A stretch of 64,000 nucleotides of DNA from Lingula anatina. Lineage: Eukaryota > Brachiopoda > Lingulata > Lingulida > Lingulidae. Both the position numbers and the translations under genes were made by a program. Positions within the stretch are counted from its first letter, which is position 1; each line of letters begins with the position of its first letter. Positions 10,882 to 22,703 of this stretch are shown piece after piece. The notes below the pieces were generated by a model. That model made no database searches. It was not told where the DNA came from and saw only the letters and a list, made by a program, of their open reading frames with translations. The stretch covers positions 340,725-404,724 of the forward strand of contig NW_019774970.1 of assembly GCF_001039355.2 (NCBI RefSeq), given 5' to 3'.

Positions 10882-11560
10882 AAGCAATAATAACTCTTTC
10901 TTTGAGATTCAGAATTCCGCAAGACGATTATATGGTATGAATCTTATTTTATTGTAATAAAGTGTTGTTGTTGTTGTCTGCTTTTCCCGCGGTTTTAAGT
11001 AGGTCATCAGAAAACCCCGCTCGATATGCTATGTCAGAGAGGGCTCCGTCAGTTAAAATCACTTAAAGCAATAATAACTCTTCCTTTGAGATTCAAAATT
11101 CCGCAAGAAATACATTGTAAACAACACACGGAAATATATTATATTGCATTTCACCACTAAAACGACTGTTATTGTAGTAAAACTAAAATCTGTGCTTGTC
11201 ACTTGGGCTTTCGATGCCTTTCTTCACGGTCGACAAGTGCATCCGTTGCCGATGACGTTTAGGTGTCACGCGGATTCTCGCGTTCATTCGAGACCAAAAT
11301 AACTTGGCGGGAAACCCTCAGACGTAAGTTGCGAGTTTTTGTACAGTGCGTCGGATAACAAAAAGCCCAGAATTGCACACATTGTAGATATAAATGCATT
11401 TTGAGCAATAAGACGAATATATCTTATGAATCTTATAATATTGTTATATAGTGTTGTTGTTGTCTGCTTTTCCCGCGGTTTTAAGTAGGTCACCAGAAAC
11501 TAACGCTCGATATCGCGTGAACTTGCCTGTCAGAGAGAGGTCTCCGTCAGTTAAAATATC
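10882..11560. repeat. Local direct duplications
   Basis: Two block types are duplicated directly. First, aagcaataataactct...ttccgcaag occurs at 10882-10923 and 11066-11107. Second, ttgtctgcttttcccgcgg...gtaggtca occurs at about 10972 and 11460, followed in both by gtcagagag and ctccgtcagttaaaat. The unit is repeated imperfectly with a spacer between copies. No coding frame is supported. Confidence 0.8.
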
Positions 11561-11989
11561 TTAAGAGATTTTAACAAAAAACCGTACGTTAAGGAAAAAA
11601 AAAACCTGGGTTAATAATAATTGTATGATAAATAAATTGAATGTGTCTGTCATTGTTTATACATGCATTTTTACTATTAGTCTTAACATTCTTCTGAGCA
11701 CAATTTCATATGAATCCCGAATTTCCCATTTTTTTTTTTAATTTAAGGTGAAAGAAGAAAGCATATGCTCTTTTGCGTACAATTATCCAATGAAATTCGG
11801 CCACGGCCTCGTATAATCTCCCTCGAGTTATAAAAGGAATTCTTAAATAGCTCAACGTTAAAAAATGATGATATTTAAATCAAACATTTAAAATCTCGCC
11901 TCATCAAAATAATCCAAATGGTATAACAATATATAGTGCGTTTAGTTCGTTGAAATGGAGAGTAAATTAGGATAACATTTGCATATAGA

Positions 11990-11990
<1 letters not shown>
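11561..11990. other. Unassigned AT-rich stretch
   Basis: Nothing recognised apart from short A and T tracts. Confidence 0.4.

Positions 11991-12051
<61 letters not shown>
11991..12051. repeat. (TAA)n microsatellite, 3' tail of a minus-strand LINE
   Basis: This trinucleotide run lies about 185 bp beyond the stop of the LINE reading frame and on the minus strand reads as an (ATT)n tail. 3' microsatellite tails are usual for CR1/L2-type elements. Confidence 0.85.
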
Positions 12052-12052
<1 letters not shown>

Positions 12053-12235
12053 TTTATTTATAGTCTAAAATCCAACATGTGTTCAGTAGACTTTACAAAA
12101 ATTATAAAATTCAAATTAAAAGAAAAATATTGCTAATGGTTATAAGATGAAAGGATATATAAAATGGATAAAAAAGGGGAAATTTAAAACTATGACTAAG
12201 AACAGTTTTTCTTAAGAAGTGTTTTTTTCAAGAAT

Positions 12236-13822
12236 TTAAAGATAATATTGTTTAAAAAAGTGGGTTTTTAGTTCCTTTTTAAAATGTCCAGGGTCCACAA
12301 TTTGTCTAAGACTGATGGGTAAAATATTCCATTATTTTGGTGCTGCAAATTTAAAAGCTTTATCACCGTATGATACTAATCTTGCCTTATAAGCCTTAAG
12401 AAGAAGGTGATCACCTGATCTGAGATTTCTTGATGGCACGTAGTGTAAAACAAGCTCATTTAAATAAGAAGGTGCAAGTTTATAAAATGCTGCATATGCA
12501 AATGTTAAAAGTTTGAGTAAAATGCGTGCTCGGACAGGGAGCCAGTGCAACATCTTTAAAACAGGAGTAATGTGGTTGTCTTTTGGAGTGCGGGTCAGTA
12601 GGCGAGCAGATATATTCTGTACACGCTGTAACCGTTTGATTTGTTCCTCTGAAGATCCATAAAGAAGAGAGTTGCAGAAATCAAGTTTCGATGTAACCAG
12701 GGCATGTATAACTGTTGCTGTAGTAGAGTCGGTTAAATGTTTTCGTAAGGAACCAATGTTTCTAATATTGAACATGCATGTTTTAAATACGTTAGAAATT
12801 TGCCTGTTCATGGACAATGTACTGTCAAAATAAACCCCCAGATTTTTGGCGTGAGATGAGACTTGTACCACACTGGCACCTATTGACATGCTAAGACTGC
12901 GGGCAATGTTCTTATTGTGTGGTTGAGATATTACTAGGAATTCAGTTTTCTCGTCGTTGATCTTGAGTTTGTTTCTGATCATCCACCCCCTTATATCAGA
13001 AATACAGTTGGCTATTTTAGTAATTGATGATTCAGGGTTTCTAATATTGCAGGATGTGTAAAGCTGAGTGACATCAGCATAAATGTGATAACCAATCTCA
13101 TGAAAACGAAGGATTGCACCAAGCGGTAAAGTATAAATACAAAATATGAGTGGTCCTAACACACTGCCTTGTGGAACACCAAAGACAAGTTGAGCTAATT
13201 CAGAGAGAACTCCGTCCACGCATACTTGTTGTGATCTGCCTGTGAGGTAAGAACGGAAAAGATTTAGTGCTGTATCTTTTATCCCAACAGTTTCTTCCAA
13301 AAATGACAGCAGTACCTGATGATCAACAGTGTCAAATGCGGCCGATAGGTCCAAGAGAACAAGTAACACAGCGGAGTGACTGTCGACCGCACATAGCAAA
13401 TCATTTTTAATTCTAAGGAGTGCTGACTCGGTGCTATGATTCACCTTGTATGCCGACTGCATTTTTTCAACCAAGTTATTTGCATCTAAGTGATTGAACA
13501 ATCTTGTGGCGACCACACGCTCTACCACTTTAGACAGAAATGACAAGTTAGATACAGGTCGATAATTTTGCAAGAGTTCTGCATTAAGGTTAGGCTTTTT
13601 CAGTAGTGGACGGATAATTGCAGACTTAAACAATTCAGGAAAATTCCCGGTTTTAAAGCAAATGTTTACAATGTGAGTTATGAGACCAATGATTGTAGGG
13701 AAAATCTGGGAGAGCAGTGCTGTCGGCATAGGGTCAAGGAGGCACGATGTCTTCTTAGATCTAGAAATGAGTAACATCGCTGCTGCGGATTCGAGCTCAC
13801 TTACGTTTCTGTACGCTGTTGG
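12236..13822 (-). pseudogene. CR1/L2-type non-LTR retrotransposon reverse transcriptase, 5' truncated and dead
   Basis: The minus-strand frame (Met at 13777) encodes RT: NYRPVSNLSFLSKVVERVV at residues 71-89, LLDLSAAFDTVDH with the first catalytic Asp at about 149, and FGVPQGSVLGPL at 199-210. The active-site box reads YADV (233-236) instead of YADD, so an essential Asp is lost. A TAA at 12332-12334 interrupts the C-terminal domain. The same frame continues (WNILPISLRQIV...) to a natural stop at 12236. The endonuclease and ORF1 are absent, and an in-frame stop lies at 13823. It is followed by a short 3' UTR and an (ATT)n tail, consistent with 5' truncation during target-primed reverse transcription. 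Confidence 0.9.
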
Positions 13823-14386
13823 TTATTCATCCAGCCGTCTTACTGATGAGCCTGTGTGGAAGCTGCTGCCAGCCGACTGCAAATTGTACAGCGCATCGTA
13901 TTTAATCTGAGAAATGAAACATTTAATTACTCGATTCTCCGTCCAAATAGCTGTTTTCTTGCCTACAGTTGACGCACTTCTGTGCTTAAATTTCAGCCAC
14001 CTTTTTAGTTTGACTCACAGCAGTGCACGCTTTAAACGACCTTTTTATATGCGCACCTTGTACATCATCTACACCTAGCACTGTCATGCTGGAAACATCA
14101 GAGGACTACCATGACCCCTGTGGAGCGCGGTTCCTATCACGCGCACTTCTTATTTCCGCAAAAGATGAAAAGGGTTAATACATACGCTGCTTATATCGTT
14201 GTGTGCTTGAAGTATCCCTTACAAGTGACGCGTTGGTATTATTCGACCCAAACGCTGAACATTTTTGAACATGCTAACTTTTTCCTCTTTCTGCGTAAGT
14301 ATGCATATACCAAAATTTGCATGCATATATATATGCAATTGTCTGCGTACATCATGCGTTAGTGCAGTACGCCATATAGTGTGAAA
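13823..14386. other. Unassigned stretch
   Basis: No gene recognised. It may contain more 5' LINE sequence just above 13823, but I could not align it. Confidence 0.3.
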
Positions 14387-14485
14387 TGCGTACTGACTCA
14401 CACCTTGAAAACGGGTAGTGTGGTCCGATCTACCGGTGAATTCAGGATCATTCGGTGCCGAGTCTTGTAGTTGGGTAGGCCTGAC
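14387..14485. repeat. Dispersed repeat family, copy 3 (fragment)
   Basis: This fragment corresponds to 3430-3530 and 5779-5895 (cacaccttgaaaacgggtag, ccggtgaattcaggatc, ggtgccgag). The minus-strand frame conserved in the other copies is also open here. Confidence 0.8.
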
Positions 14486-14568
14486 TACGTACGTTATCCG
14501 TACTAAACTTAAGAGTACGGGCAACGCAAGGGCAACTCAAGAGGACATAGGTCAGTCTTGCTGACTTC

Positions 14569-14790
14569 CTACGGTTGTTGCTCGTCCTTTGCACGCGAGT
14601 CTTGCGTGTTGAGAGGGGCATGAACATGCTTTAAGGAGATAATTATATCCGCAGCAGTCTTCAAATTGATACCTCCCTGCGTGCCTGGCTTGTCCTCAGT
14701 CCCCCCACTCGAATCTAAGTTCGAGCAACCGGTCATGACGGCTTCAGATTGTCCGATTTTCAAGCAGCAAACAGCACATACAATGCACAT
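14569..14790 (-). CDS. Unrecognised possible small ORF or exon (73 codons)
   Basis: This frame starts with a Cys-rich hydrophobic stretch (MCIVCAVCCLKIG) and continues with a Gly/Ser/Asp-rich middle. It is less AT-rich than its surroundings. A possible acceptor (gtgtctacag) lies just upstream at 14800. No domain is recognised and no paralogue occurs in the window. It may be chance. Confidence 0.2.
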   Translation of the reverse strand: MCIVCAVCCLKIGQSEAVMTGCSNLDSSGGTEDKPGTQGGINLKTAADIIISLKHVHAPLNTQDSRAKDEQQP

Positions 14791-15045
14791 TGTTGTTCTG
14801 TAGACACTTACTTAGACAAAAAATGCTGTGTGATATTCAGGAGACGCGACAAAGATGTTTGGATACCTCCCCCCTTGCTTAAATTTACGTTTCAGACGAT
14901 ATACTGATGTTGATTATGGATCACAATTAGATGTGACCTGCACATCATGTATGGCCACCATGGTCTCTTTGGCATTTTATCACCCTAATGTTCTTTATAA
15001 ACACATATAGGTTTCACAGCCATAGGACCTCTACCTGTGGGTATA

Positions 15046-15262
15046 AGACCCAATTCCCAGAGATTATGTCGATCCAACAAGATCACGTATTTAATGGGGG
15101 TTCACGTTAAATAGCTGTCAGCAGGGCGGACACGAAAGTTAATTACCCCCTTACAGCTTGTAGTAGGCGGGACAGGCATTTAAGCCGGACTATCTGACAG
15201 TAATCTAGTGAGACTCCCCACGGGGATAGATCGATCTAAAATATATGGGAATGCGCCCTAGG
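15046..15262. mobile_element. MITE-like repeat, copy 1
   Basis: The ends are imperfect inverted repeats (aattcccagagatt...tcgatcc and gatcgatc...atgggaatgcgcc). The left 90 bp match 38690-38815 in inverse orientation (gtaagggggtaat, cgtgaaccccc, tctctgggaat). Confidence 0.65.
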
Positions 15263-15965
15263 ACTCTGTAAAAATCGACTTGCTCAAACATGGTTTTGAA
15301 GGGCGGGTGCAAAAAGGGTATGTAGTAAATAACGCACTGTCCACGAGCCCGATATCATGATAGCATGCCGAGCGCCAGCGCCAATAAAAATTGTCTGGGC
15401 TCTTGGTTATTTTATATGAATCGCAATCCATTCCTTTGCGGACCTGAATAGAACCAATAACTGTTTTGCATAGCCCAGTATAGATAGTGCTTGCTTCTAC
15501 AGCGTGTTAAAAACTCAAGCAGATTTTCTTTTGAATATTTGTCTTGGGAACATTTGCTAAAATCTGTATCATGATGGCTACCTGCAATGAAATTACACAA
15601 AACCAAAATGGAGATACACAGCTATTCACTGCACAAATTTAGTTTAACCATTTGATTTTGCATCTGTTGTATGTGTTATCTAAACCGAAACAAATTCCTA
15701 AGAGGTCAAACTAAATGTGGATGTCTTTTCCGCAATATAAGGTATATTGCAAGAAAGAGGATGTGTTGAATGTAGAATTTCTTTCTATTACCGGCCATCA
15801 TTATCATTATGAAACAGATATGCGCGACGGAGAAAATAAATATAGTATGATTAGTTAATGAACGATGGGAAGAAAATGTTTGGCGACTTGTGCTCAATAG
15901 TTATCACATAATTTTTAATGCACTGAAGTTAAGATACGACAGCAATGATAGTGGTAAAGCAGTGC
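15263..15965. other. Unassigned stretch
   Basis: Only short open frames on both strands; nothing recognised. Confidence 0.4.
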
Positions 15966-16182
15966 AGTAAAGCAGTGCTTGTGCTAATTATGGTGGAACG
16001 TGCGCATTGTTCATAGTCATTTAATGCTATTATCCTGTCACCGCAACAAACAGGTATTTTATACATTATCTGTAAGATAAGACAACTATGCTATGTTAAA
16101 GTCGTGCTTGAGCTGATTATAGTATCACACGTAAGCATTGTTCATAGCCACTTTAAACTATTATCATGTCGCCCCAACAAAC
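15966..16182. repeat. Diverged tandem duplication, unit about 130 bp
   Basis: Two units (about 15966-16051 and 16100-16182) share gtgcttg(t/a)gct(a/g)attat, gcattgttcatag, tattatc(c/a)tgtc and caacaaaca. Confidence 0.75.
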
Positions 16183-16480
16183 AATGATAGTCTTTTGGCT
16201 GATCGATGGCCCGTCACGCGTAAGCTGAACCACAGTTACCGGTGTCATGTGGTTCATCCCCCTAAGCTATTGGCTGGTTCCTTCTGAATCATGTTTTTCC
16301 GTCTAGAAATTGACTGTATTGATATGGTTGTCCATTGTTTTCCCACACCTATCTATTCACAAAATCGGAATTGAAATATTTTAAATGTCATAAAACGGAA
16401 TGCAACGGAAACTTACTTATTTGCCCTGATGTATATGTGTTGATTTTTAACTTTCTCCTCTATATTTGTATATAAGTGAT

Positions 16481-16596
16481 AGATACAATAAGAGTCGCCG
16501 AGCTGTACGGGGAATATTACGAGTGTATTGGCGAGCCGCAGGCGAACCAATACACGAGTAATTTTCACGTACAGCTCGGCGACGAGTGTTGTATCT
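16481..16596. repeat. 116-bp near-perfect palindrome
   Basis: Left arm agatacaa...gtcgccgagctgtacg...gtattgg and right arm ccaatacac...cgtacagctcggcgac...gtatct are inverse copies of about 57 bp with a few mismatches and almost no loop (centre about 16538). It could extrude a cruciform or form a long RNA hairpin. Confidence 0.9.
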
Positions 16597-16599
16597 GTC

Positions 16600-16731
16600 T
16601 TAAACCACGGCCTCTGATTGGCTACTACACTAGTAGTGCAACAGACCGTGGAACGCACTCCTACATGACGTGCTTGTATGTCGAATACAGCACGGCCGAG
16701 TCTTTTGTTCTACGCGCTAGCCGTGGTTTAA
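16600..16731. repeat. Short inverted-repeat unit with taaaccacggc ends
   Basis: taaaccacggc at 16601-16611 pairs perfectly with gccgtggttta at 16720-16730. It directly abuts the palindrome at 16481-16596, so both may be one foldback element. Confidence 0.6.
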
Positions 16732-16980
16732 TTACATGTGAATAAAAAAAAAGAAAAAAAGTTGACAAAAATATGTTTAGTAGAAAAAGGTGAAAAGACA
16801 GAAATCGAACTGCTAAGAGCTTTTCCGTACGGCTAGAGCACAAAAGTAAATTACAATCATTATCATGCTTTTATTGAATGCATCTTTCAGTCCGCTTCCC
16901 CCTACAAAATGTCTTGAACGGATCTTAGTATCTTAAGTGTCTTAGTGCTTTGCATTAAATCAGACCTGGTTTAATCTACC

Positions 16981-18536
16981 CAAAGTTTCGTTTTCTCCCG
17001 CATTGATTGTAGAAAATATTGATGAACTTGTTCCTTTTCTAACCCAACTTGTGAACAAATCGCTAGAAACTGGAAAAGTCCCTCTGTGCTTTAAGATGGC
17101 AGTGATAAGACCACTGATAAAGAAGGCAGACCTTTAATTCTAATGTCCTAAAAAACTATCGACCAATCTCGAATCTGTCATTTCTTTCCAAACTCCTGGA
17201 ACGCATTGTTGCAAGCCAATTAAATGACTATTTGAGCAGTTTTTCCTTATATGCAAAATTCCAGTCTGCATATAGACCAAACCACAGTACAGAAACAGCC
17301 CTTCTTAAGGTGCAGAATGACATTCTCCAAGCCCTAAATGATCAGAAACATGGGATATTAATTCTTCTTGATCTATCAGCAGCTTTCGATACTCTCGATC
17401 ACGACATATTGCTCCAACGACTTGCACATCGTTTTGGGATAACTGGGACAGTTCTCTCCTGGTTTCGGTCTTATCTAACTGGACGCGAGCAACATGTACG
17501 CATAGGCTCTTCTATTTCAAAATTAAGCAAATTACTTTATGGTGTGCCACAATGCTCCGTGCTTGGTCCTATACTGTTTACACTCTACACCTCACCAATT
17601 GAGGATATAGTTGCTCAGTTTGGTTTCAATTTGATGTTGTATGCAGATGATTTCCAGATATATGTTATATGTGAAAATCCTTGTGATGAAAAAGCAACTA
17701 CTGAGGCTTGTGTGAATGAACTTAAATCTTGGCTCAAGTCCAACTACTTAGTTTTTAATAATGAAAAAACTGAATTAGTCCATTTCAACTCTAAGTTTTC
17801 CAAAGACAATACTGCACTTGATAGTATTAGAGTTGGGGATTCTTTTATAAAACCAACAATAGAAGTAAGGAACTTGGGTGTTATTTTTAATAACATATGT
17901 GAAATGACATCACACATTAACAAAAATATCTAAAACAGCATATTTTAGTCTCCAACGGATATCCAAGATCCTTCACCTTATTAACACCAAGCAAGCTGAA
18001 TTACTCATCCATGCATTTGTAACTTCTAGACTGGATCATATTATATTATATTATTGCAATAGCCTATTGTTTGGAATACCTAATAATCAAATGGAAAAGC
18101 TACAATCAATTCAGAACTCTGCTGCTCGTCTCCTCTGTAAAGCTCAGAAGTCCGACCACATCACACGAATTCTGCGAAACCTCCACTGGCAACCCGTGTC
18201 TCAACGAATAGTTTTTAAAATATTACTTTTGACTTTTAAGATTTTAAAGGGCGACTGTCCATTTTACTTAAACTCTACATAGAACTTTTAACTCCTATCA
18301 GATCACTTCGATCTAGTGGACAACTTCAACCTAAGCGAAAAGACAACAAAAAGACTCTTAAAACATATGGACACAGAAGTTTAGAGATTTGTGCACCGAT
18401 TTTATGGTCTAATTTTATCACAAGATCTAATGTGTCTCTGGATGACTCCTATTACTGTTTTAAGAAGAATTTAAAAACTTTTTTTTATTTAAAGAATACT
18501 TTAATTTATATTTTATTTGAGTTTTTAAAATTTTAA
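16981..18536 (+). pseudogene. CR1/L2-type non-LTR retrotransposon reverse transcriptase, frameshifted
   Basis: Homology starts abruptly near 16981 in the RT N-terminal region (VPLCFKMAVIRPLIKK). An extra T near 17133 shifts the frame before NYRPISNLSFLSKLLERIV. The main open block (17232-17933) holds LLDLSAAFDTLDH (first Asp at residue 53), YGVPQCSVLG (the usual G is C), and an intact YADD at 137-140. Another shift near 17931 leads into SKTAYFSLQRISKI, then SLLFGIPNNQMEKLQSIQNS (18055-18114). A last shift near 18270 leads to the C-terminal IRSLRSSG...TYGHRS...LW segment, ending at 18536. A cattatt-type tail follows by 18660. The 5' half is absent. It is a different family from the 12-kb LINE. 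Confidence 0.9.
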
Positions 18537-18818
18537 GTATTCCGTTTTAGTCTATACTGGCTTTAATTTATCTGTGGAGTTTTTATTTTTAATGTAAACA
18601 GCGTTGAGACGCATGTGTAGCGCGGTTTTAAAGAAGTGTTTTATTAATATCATTATTATTCATTCCCGAATTTGGTGTATAAACTAGTTCAAACTCACTA
18701 TCGTCAACTATAGGTGTTTTCTTAGGTTTTACTTCATAGATACAACTGAATTGCAACCAACAGCACAGCAAAATACTTTATCATTACGTTGCTCCCTCTT
18801 GAGTCAAATGCCAATGCC

Positions 18819-18822
<4 letters not shown>

Positions 18823-18866
<44 letters not shown>
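18823..18866. repeat. Poly-T tract (44 T)
   Basis: A homopolymer run, possibly the A-tail of a minus-strand retroposed copy, but no source gene is recognised on its left side. Confidence 0.95.
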
Positions 18867-18870
<4 letters not shown>

Positions 18871-19019
18871 CTTTTGCCCGACTGCGGGAGAATTCGAAAC
18901 GGCAAATTTTAACCCACTTCTCCTAAAACATCGCTTTTACATAAGTCTCGTGCGGCATCATCTGCTGCACAAAGTTTTAAAACTGACTATCTCTGGCGGC
19001 TTCCAAGCTTATAAGCTTA

Positions 19020-19815
19020 TAAAAGGCTTTGCCGCCATTGTTAGACCTGACGAACATTGCCAAACGTGTTCCAATACCTTGAAAACATGACTTACATCTG
19101 CTACGGTTCTTGCGTATCCAAAATTTAACTAACTATTTATTCTTTATACCGACGCGAGTTTACACACAGTAGACATGATGCTATCACAAATAAAAAACGG
19201 TAACGAAAGAGCCATCCCTAATGTCGGAAGAGGTTTAAAAAGGCTCTCCCATCACAGAATTGAAGGGATTAGCGGTTGTGTACGATATAAAATATCTTGA
19301 TATCTATCTTAGGCATTCAAAATTCAAAGTCTTCATAGACCACAATAGCCTTTAACGGTTATTGTCACAGAAACAACCAACTGGAAAATAATGTCGATGA
19401 ATATTGATTCTACAATTTTTAAATTGAACACAGAAAAGGGAAATTCACACGAATGAAGACGCACTTAGCCGCTGCCCGTACGATGACGTTGAAGAATTAG
19501 TCTTTGAAAAACTTTGTGACCCAGAGCAGAGTTCGATGCCATACGACATATGAAAAAAATGGAGATATCAGAAGCCATCTCAGGACAAGCACATGACCGT
19601 AACTAAAAAAAAAAAAGAGTGACAACAAATCAGCTAAATGTGGAATGCTTCTATAAATATCAGGGAAGGTGAAGAGATCGTTTGATAAAATGTCAAGATA
19701 ACGAGTCATTTGTTTCTAAAGAGGAATTGTTTAAAACCTCACGTGAAGATAAGAACCTTGTTTCAATTATCACGTTCTTGACATCAGATGAACGTCCACT
19801 CAGTAACAAAGAAGC
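19020..19815 (+). pseudogene. Decayed Ty3/Gypsy pol: RT end, RNase H, linker to integrase
   Basis: No long ORF survives, but the three frames together show the landmarks of a Ty3/Gypsy polyprotein. In order: LTSATVLAYPKF (about 19098-19134), the RNase H start FILYTDAS (19136-19159), NGNERAI then an RNase H core EG.LAVVYDIKYL and FKVFIDH (19260-19350), and the hallmark HTNEDALSRCPYDD (19446-19487, with DALSR at 19458-19472). Then comes the region before integrase, EDKNLVSIITFLTSDERPLS (about 19750-19800). Stops and at least three frameshifts break the frame, and a T tract at 19820 ends the match. No LTR, gag or integrase core is seen. This is an ancient fragment. Confidence 0.75.
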
Positions 19816-19819
19816 TCGT

Positions 19820-21066
19820 TTTTTTTTTTTTTTTTTTTTTTTTGTAAGATATCGGGGATTACGTGATAATTGACGTTTTTTACATCATAAGTTTTTTTTC
19901 CGTGACATGCATTTCTTCGTCATTCGCATCAGATATATTCGTAGATGATGGACATTGGACTGTTCACTGATATTCATGAGACTGTGAACACATTTACTAC
20001 ACGTACCCCAGCGTACACGAATAAGGCATTTATCAATTTTACAATGACGAGCAAAGTGACATTCGTTTTTCTTCACTATATGGAAGGACTGCTATGATAT
20101 TATATGGAAATGAACGCTCGTGCTATAATTCAAAATGGAGGATATAGTGAACTATACCAAATAAAACATTTTTAATTTGTGTGAAAATAAACTTTAGATT
20201 TCATTACTTAAAATTTTAGTTGAATGTTATTGGCTATGCACATCAAGTATTGGGTAATACATATTATATACGTAACGTATTTTACAAATTTCTGTATTCA
20301 GGTTTTCGAACTTCTGATAATCGGTTATCGATATTAAATTTGGAAACAATGTGTATATTAACAGTATACTTACAGCATATTTCATGATATGAAACTGGTG
20401 AAATTTACGTTAAGAGAAATGTTCGCATTTTTGTGACTTATCATTTCTCGGTAAAGTTTTATGCATAAGTAGAATTAATTTGATATAAACCACTGTTTTC
20501 CTTATAGTTATTAACAGGGAGCGCTACAGTGTGGATCTATGTAATGAAAAAACAGGTACCTCAACATCAACGATGCACCGGTCGCTACGTTGTGGTGAAT
20601 ACTATTCATTGGACAGGGAGCGGTTGACCCCATTGCCTCATGTAGTGCATTCCTACTGTCTTAAATGACAACCGAAAGATGGAAACCGTATACATGTATG
20701 GCATATGACTGTAACCAAGACGATGATATACGCTACACTTACGGTGACTTTCATTGACATATGCCTGTTACGGGAAAACACTGTTAGCACGTACATTACA
20801 CATGAATTATGATAATGAAAAATAAAACCTAGCGCTTGGTCAAATTTCTCATTATCTTAGTATTATATGGATGAATCAAAACATTCACTTTGATACACTA
20901 TGCTTGTATGATATAAATGATTTATTCACACGCTCACCGGGGTGCTCACCTCCCAACGATGTCCAATAATAGTGTGATAGTGTTCAAGGCATACATATAA
21001 TAAAATGTCAAACATACTGATCTGGGGGTTCCTGGCTTGGGACAGGCACATCTTGTGGCGGTTTAC
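19820..21066. other. T tract, then unassigned sequence
   Basis: A T23 run starts at 19820. From 19843 to 21066 only short ORFs are seen; nothing recognised. Confidence 0.4.
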
Positions 21067-21144
21067 CACAGGTACCAGTGTCCAGGACGTCCTGTTTGCT
21101 ACCAGTGGCCCTCACACTTCCCCGCCCTCCTGTCCCATTGTGGT
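21067..21144 (-). CDS. Candidate internal exon of an unrecognised gene (78 bp, phase 1-1)
   Basis: The acceptor is ccattacctag and the donor is tgtg|gtaaac, with one frame open throughout (DHNGTGGRGSVRATG..., Gly/Ser-rich). The split codon joins exactly with the exon at 21865-21999. Alternatively the frame reads through the donor to a stop at 21011 (GKPPQDVPVPSQEPPDQYV), which would make this the last exon. The product looks like a disordered linker. Confidence 0.45.
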
Positions 21145-21864
21145 CTAGGTAATGGTCAAAATATTCATATAAGGGAAATTGAAAACGTATCCATGCTGAG
21201 TTTAGGCATTTTCGTGTCTTGATAAAAACACGCTGAGAAAAATCCCAATATCTATGTTGATTTTTACTATATATAAACGTCATAGGATTCAAAAGAAAAG
21301 ACATGTTTAACCTTTAAGGGAATATAAGCGGTCTCGGAGCATCAATTGTGTTGTAAAACTGCCGCAATTACTCATGTATGAAGAACTGTAGAACTTTGAA
21401 GTCTCTGCTTACTAGTAAATGCATTCCAATAGCCTCCAAATTTTGCCTGATATTGGTGGAATCAAAAATTAATTAATTTTAAGATATATCAAAGATTACA
21501 CGGCCCTTTCAATTCATAGCAACTCTATAAATATGTATGTCGGTAGGTCAGTAGTATGTCAGAACAGGGAACTGTCCTGACATCATAGGCATTAAGTTAG
21601 AATTACAAGCTCACGTGCTAGAACCAAAATGTGGATATTATAATTGTATCAGTAGCTACCAGAGAGACACAGCAGAAATATGTCTTTTCTGATGGAAGCG
21701 AGTTTAGGTATGGTAATTAATAAATCTCTTTAGGGCACACCAGTCAGTCCAGTTCTGAGTTGGCAAATAATATGGCAATGAACTAGACCCTGGAAGCTAA
21801 GCAAGGAAGGATGGCAGGCATTGGTTAACCGCCCCACCCCTGTCAATAACTGTCATTTACTTAC

Positions 21865-21999
21865 CTAGAAAATAATCATCCTGAAATTTATCCGAGATGA
21901 TTGACCTGATGGTCTCTATAGGTGGTATCATCTGGTTTGATTGCTGTCGTTTCGTTTCAGCGACCAGTTCGACATTCGATCCTTTTTCCCGACCCACAC
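21865..21999 (-). CDS. Candidate internal exon of an unrecognised gene (135 bp, phase 1-1)
   Basis: It has strong consensus sites on the minus strand: acceptor tgtatttctttcag and donor ctag|gtaagt. Only one frame is open, giving GVGREKGSNVELVAETKR... then IPPIETIRSIISDKFQDDYF. The frame agrees with both neighbouring candidate exons. No domain is recognised. This is the best supported exon of the 21-23 kb chain. Confidence 0.6.
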
Positions 22000-22417
22000 C
22001 TGAAAGAAATACAATGCACTATACAAAGGCTTCTGAGCTATACATAATATTGATATTTCAATCAAAATATCTAAGAGAAGATCACATTATATTATATGAG
22101 ATCTATATTTCACAATAAAAACATTGTGAACAACTCATAGAAATATATTCTGTTGTACCAGAAAAACGGCAGTTATAGCTATTACTCTGATAGCTGAGCT
22201 TGTGTTTAGACCACGTGACCTCCATTGATGGCTATGCTCTGTTATAATCACTTAATATATTATAACAAAAAACAAACTTTTTAGAAAAAAACAAGGGGCT
22301 AACTTTGAATGTAAAAATGGGGTCATTAACCATTGGCAAGTATGGAAAAATTGTTGTTTAATCCAGGAAAATTCATTTTTTGCCAAAACGAAGAGTAATT
22401 ATCCCTTTAAGTCTCAC

Positions 22418-22483
22418 CTTCACATTTGTCGTGGTGTCTTTTGGATCCAGTAAGATTTTTCCCCTTGTCAGATTTTGCACTTT
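22418..22483 (-). CDS. Candidate Ser/Lys-rich exon of an unrecognised gene
   Basis: The donor is gaag|gtgaga. Two acceptors are possible: cctcttctaaag (exon end 22483, 66 bp, phase 1-1) or ccttttag (exon end 22497). The frame that joins the 21999 exon reads ESAKSDKGKNLTGSKRHHD, a basic Ser-rich linker similar in style to the NLR linker exons at 62 kb. Confidence 0.4.
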
Positions 22484-22609
22484 CTTTAGAAGAGGGCCTA
22501 AAAGGTATAATCACGAAATTGACAATGATAAGAGAACCCCATCGAAAAGGACATGAAACCAATGACAGAAAGCACATGGTTCATTTAAACATTCCTCCAC
22601 TAGCTTTAC

Positions 22610-22703
22610 CTGCCATTTTACACTGAGGAGGGACCGGAAAGAGGTACTTTTTAAAACAATACGTTCCGTATATTGGTGGCAGGCGAAGTACGAGCTCACT
22701 TAT
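22610..22703 (-). CDS. Candidate exon, frame uncertain
   Basis: Acceptor catgttttcag and donor ggcag|gtaaag bound 94 bp. One frame open from the first base gives ISELVLRLPPIYG...; a second frame is open after an early stop. The join to the next exon works with the 22483 acceptor. No domain recognised. Confidence 0.3.

Noticed and set aside
21750-21840. ggaagctaagca resembling the internal control region of 5S rRNA
   Set aside because: Only a 12-bp block and a loose ggcaggcattggttaaccgcc match; the rest of a 5S gene or 5S-derived SINE is not there.
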